In this document: in pieces, positions 59,901 to 64,000 of the stretch
Numbering within the stretch: position 1 is the first letter of the stretch
How the letters are laid out: the number at the start of each line of letters is the position of its first letter
Origin: Aphanomyces cochlioides
Lineage: Eukaryota; Oomycota; Saprolegniomycetes; Saprolegniales; Verrucalvaceae
Reading direction: 5' to 3'
NCBI GenBank assembly: GCA_019828595.1
Contig: JAHQRK010000006.1
Coordinates: 3,286,001-3,350,000 of the forward strand
Length of the DNA: 64,000 bases
Notes under the pieces: generated by a model
Databases searched by the model: none
What the model saw: the letters and a program-made list of their open reading frames with translations, nothing else
Told to the model about the DNA's origin: nothing
Position numbers and translations under genes: made by a program

Positions 59901-62900
59901 ATTTAGTCGCCAGCATGAAGTCTAACCGAGAAACAAAGATGCTCTGAATAAATTTAACGTCTAGCACGGATATAAGCTAGGCTAGCTGCAGCAGAACACG
60001 ACACTTGTTGACGTTTTATGCGCTCACTCGCCTGCTTGTACTGTTAGCATATGTAAATGTCGAGCACAAAACACAAAGCATTGTGGATATCTTGAAAACT
60101 ATACGAATAGTCAATTAAGGCATAAACAAAACTGTAGGAGTCATAAATAATGATGACGGATGTGATCTCCACACCTTCGCCACTACCTCATAACCCTATA
60201 AACTTTTGATGTTGCCAAAGTCTAAAAGAAATCTCGCATCCCCCTCTACAAGTTGAACAGTAGGTTGTAGGGCAATAATCTATTGAATCAGCCCACGCAC
60301 AATAAACACCCTCTACAAGGTACATGACTCATTCACTTAGATTGCAGCGCATGAGTTCGATGTGTCAATATTACATGTACTCTTGTATAGCCGGAGTGAG
60401 AAACGGCACAGAACAACGTGAGACAGAAAAGGAAAACTTTCGATTACAATTAGCATGAAGGAGGACTAGGCATGATAGTACATGTGCTCTTCATGGGGTT
60501 CATGTTGTGTTTTCGTCAAGTCAATCTATTATATTAACTTCCAATCATATTGCGTCATTCGGTGTGATAGGAATCATATCACAGTTGCAGTCATTCTATA
60601 CATCTGCTGCATCTATGATAAAAACACGATCTTTTTGTATTAGAGTGTGATAGGAAATCTATCACAGTTGCCTGAAAAACATTTTCAAAACAAGTTTTTG
60701 ACTTGATTTCAGTATACAGATCTGAAATGTGCAAAATTCTGAGCAACTGTGATAGAGATTCTATCACGGTTTCTCAACAAACAAATATTGGCAGATATGA
60801 AGCTTTTCATTTAGTCGCCAGCATGAAGTCTAACCGAGAAACAAAGATGCTCTGAATAAATTTAACGTCTAGCACGGATATAAGCTAGGCTAGCTGCAGC
60901 AGAACACGACACTTGTTGACGTTTTATGCGCTCACTCGCCTGCTTGTACTGTTAGCATATGTAAATGTCGAGCACAAAACACAAAGCATTGTGGATATCT
61001 TGAAAACTATACGAATAGTCAATTAAGGCATAAACAAAACTGTAGGAGTCATAAATAATGATGACGGATGTGATCTCCACACCTTCGCCACTACCTCATA
61101 ACCCTATAAACTTTTGATGTTGCCAAAGTCTAAAAGAAATCTCGCATCCCCCTCTACAAGTTGAACAGTAGGTTGTAGGGCAATAATCTATTGAATCAGC
61201 CCACGCACAATAAACACCCTCTACAAGGTACATGACTCATTCACTTAGATTGCAGCGCATGAGTTCGATGTGTCAATATTACATGTACTCTTGTATAGCC
61301 GGAGTGAGAAACGGCACAGAACAACGTGAGACAGAAAAGGAAAACTTTCGATTACAATTAGCATGAAGGAGGACTAGGCATGATAGTACTGCTGGTATGT
61401 GCTCTTCATGGGGTTCATGTTGTGTTTTCGTCAAGTCAATCTATTATATTAACTTCCAATCATATTGCGTCATTCGGTGTGATAGGAATCATATCACAGT
61501 TGCAGTCATTCTATACATCTGCTGCATCTATGATAAAAACACGATCTTTTTGTATTAGAGTGTGATAGGAAATCTATCACAGTTGCCTGAAAAACATTTT
61601 CAAAACAAGTTTTTGACTTGATTTCAGTATACAGACAGATCTGAAATGTGCAAAATTCTGAGCAACTGTGATAGAGATTCTATCACGGTTTCTCAACAAA
61701 CAAATATTGGCAGATATGAAGCTTTTCATTTAGTCGCCAGCATGAAGTCTAACCGAGAAACAAAGATGCTCTGAATAAATTTAACGTCTAGCACGGATAT
61801 AAGCTAGGCTAGCTGCAGCAGAACACGACACTTGTTGACGTTTTATGCGCTCACTCGCCTGCTTGTACTGTTAGCATATGTAAATGTCGAGCACAAAACA
61901 CAAAGCATTGTGGATATCTTGAAAACTATACGAATAGTCAATTAAGGCATAAACAAAACTGTAGGAGTCATAAATAATGATGACGGATGTGATCTCCACA
62001 CCTTCGCCACTACCTCATAACCCTATAAACTTTTGATGTTGCCAAAGTCTAAAAGAAATCTCGCATCCCCCTCTACAAGTTGAACAGTAGGTTGTAGGGC
62101 AATAATCTATTGAATCAGCCCACGCACAATAAACACCCTCTACAAGGTACATGACTCATTCACTTAGATTGCAGCGCATGAGTTCGATGTGTCAATATTA
62201 CATGTACTCTTGTATAGCCGGAGTGAGAAACGGCACAGAACAACGTGAGACAGAAAAGGAAAACTTTCGATTACAATTAGCATGAAGGAGGACTAGGCAT
62301 GATAGTACATGTGCTCTTCATGGGGTTCATGTTGTGTTTTCGTCAAGTCAATCTATTATATTAACTTCCAATCATATTGCGTCATTCGGTGTGATAGGAA
62401 TCATATCACAGTTGCAGTCATTCTATACATCTGCTGCATCTATGATAAAAACACGATCTTTTTGTATTAGAGTGTGATAGGAAATCTATCACAGTTGCCT
62501 GAAAAACATTTTCAAAACAAGTTTTTGACTTGATTTCAGTATACAGATCTGAAATGTGCAAAATTCTGAGCAACTGTGATAGAGATTCTATCACGGTTTC
62601 TCAACAAACAAATATTGGCAGATATGAAGCTTTTCATTTAGTCGCCAGCATGAAGTCTAACCGAGAAACAAAGATGCTCTGAATAAATTTAACGTCTAGC
62701 ACGGATATAAGCTAGGCTAGCTGCAGCAGAACACGACACTTGTTGACGTTTTATGCGCTCACTCGCCTGCTTGTACTGTTAGCATATGTAAATGTCGAGC
62801 ACAAAACACAAAGCATTGTGGATATCTTGAAAACTATACGAATAGTCAATTAAGGCATAAACAAAACTGTAGGAGTCATAAATAATGATGACGGATGTGA

Positions 62901-64000
62901 TCTCCACACCTTCGCCACTACCTCATAACCCTATAAACTTTTGATGTTGCCAAAGTCTAAAAGAAATCTCGCATCCCCCTCTACAAGTTGAACAGTAGGT
63001 AGTAGGGCAATAATCTATTGAATCAGCCCACGCACAATAAACACCCTCTACAAGGTACATGACTCATTCACTTAGATTGCAGCGCATGAGTTCGATGTGT
63101 CAATATTACATGTACTCTTGTATAGCCGGAGTGAGAAACGGCACAGAACAACGTGAGACAGAAAAGGAAAACTTTCGATTACAATTAGCATGAAGGAGGA
63201 CTAGGCATGATAGTACTGCTGGTATGTGCTCTTCATGGGGTTCATGTTGTGTTTTCGTCAAGTCAATCTATTATATTAACTTCCAATCATATTGCGTCAT
63301 TCGGTGTGATAGGAATCATATCACAGTTGCAGTCATTATATACATCTGCTGCATCTATGATAAAAACACGATCTTTTTGTATTAGAGTGTGATAGGAAAT
63401 CTATCACAGTTGCCTGAAAAACATTTTCAAAACAAGTTTTTGACTTGATTTCAGTATACAGATCTGAAATGTGCAAAATTCTGAGCAACTGTGATAGAGA
63501 TTCTATCACGGTTTCTCAACAAACAAATATTGGCAGATATGAAGCTTTTCATTTAGTCGCCAGCATGAAGTCTAACCGAGAAACAAAGATGCTCTGAATA
63601 AATTTAACGTCTAGCACGGATATAAGCTAGGCTAGCTGCAGCAGAACACGACACTTGTTGACGTTTTATGCGCTCACTCGCCTGCTTGTACTGTTAGCAT
63701 ATGTAAATGTCGAGCACAAAACACAAAGCATTGTGGATATCTTGAAAACTATACGAATAGTCAATTAAGGCATAAACAAAACTGTAGGAGTCATAAATAA
63801 TGATGACGGATGTGATCTCCACACCTTCGCCACTACCTCATAACCCTATAAACTTTTGATGTTGCCAAAGTCTAAAAGAAATCTCGCATCCCCCTCTACA
63901 AGTTGAACAGTAGGTAGTAGGGCAATAATCTATTGAATCAGCCCACGCACAATAAACACCCTCTACAAGGTACATGACTCATTCACTTAGATTGCAGCGC

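Larger units (their letters stand above)
42478..64000. repeat. tandem satellite array, 0.91-kb unit, 23 units plus a partial one
   Basis: Units begin at TGCAAAATTCTGAGC; the first is at 42478 and the last, incomplete one at 63472. The distance 20,994 bp equals 15 units of 915 bp, 8 of 908 bp and five extra bases from four private indels (46632 +1, 57511 -1, 59136 +1, 61634 +4). The units are otherwise almost identical, with rare shared substitutions, for example GCCTTG for GACTTG in three neighbouring units (45179, 46094, 47001). I see no gene of known type in the unit on either strand. The array continues beyond the window. Confidence 0.97.

Noticed and set aside
44036..63392. The 61-codon frame with a signal-peptide-like start, as a repeated secreted peptide gene
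   Set aside because: It is broken in eight of 23 units by a 7-bp indel, and its lack of variation is explained by array homogenisation. No sign of selection on codons can be seen.
42478..64000. CRISPR array or ribosomal DNA array
   Set aside because: The unit is far too long and has no repeat-spacer structure, and no rRNA or snRNA landmark was recognised in it.

Overview
The window is nuclear DNA from a eukaryote. It holds one clearly intact cellular gene, a class I histone deacetylase of 435 codons cut by ten introns of only 38-50 nt. This gene sits among broken DNA transposons and one Copia retrotransposon. The tiny GT-AG introns, PIF/Harbinger transposases paired with Myb/SANT-like proteins, a mariner-like family with an IDEKWF motif, and a GCTCATTTC initiator-like box upstream of the deacetylase all fit an oomycete. 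A small-genome, Saprolegniales-like water mould is my best guess, but this is an inference and not proven.

Layout. 258-2101: deleted PIF/Harbinger element with both terminal inverted repeats (TIRs). 2322-4210: second Harbinger pair (transposase +, Myb/SANT -). 4544-5790: hAT remnant (-). 6431-10960: degenerate Copia element (+). 11738-12837: mariner-like remnant (+). 13133-13855: first copy of a dispersed repeat whose second copy is at 31010-31770. 14010-15275: hAT transposase with one stop (-). 15335-16170: unrecognised broken gene (-). 16548-19069: almost complete PIF/Harbinger element with TIRs, a 3-bp target duplication and both genes. 20791-20976: mariner C-terminus (-). 22395-24136: histone deacetylase (+). 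25000-26577: nested MITE-like elements forming a 560-bp inverted repeat. 27560-28030: mariner N-terminus (-). 29403-30635: Harbinger-like transposase (+). 32447-33583: pogo-like transposase (+). 34375-36631: Harbinger-like transposase (-), split by a 972-bp pogo-type element. 37340-39235: fragments of glutathionyl-hydroquinone reductase, pirin and an unrecognised intron-containing gene, all on +. 39555-40775: Tigger/pogo-like transposase (-). 41583-42477: Merlin (IS1016-like) transposase, broken and cut off before its last catalytic residue.

42478-64000 is a tandem array of a 0.91-kb unit running out of the window: 23 full units plus 529 bp of a 24th. Unit lengths are 915 bp (15 copies) or 908 bp (8 copies). 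The only length difference between the two classes is a 7-bp indel. Each unit carries three 19-bp dyads of the form GTGATAG-N5-CTATCAC within about 200 bp. The array starts exactly inside the Merlin transposase reading frame. This array is the strongest candidate for an undescribed system in the window: a satellite, or a TIR element amplified in tandem.

Apart from the deacetylase and possibly the exons at 38401-39235, the genes here serve transposition. The Harbinger transposase and its Myb/SANT partner are expected to act together on the TIRs. No tRNA, rRNA, CRISPR array or bacterial operon was seen.
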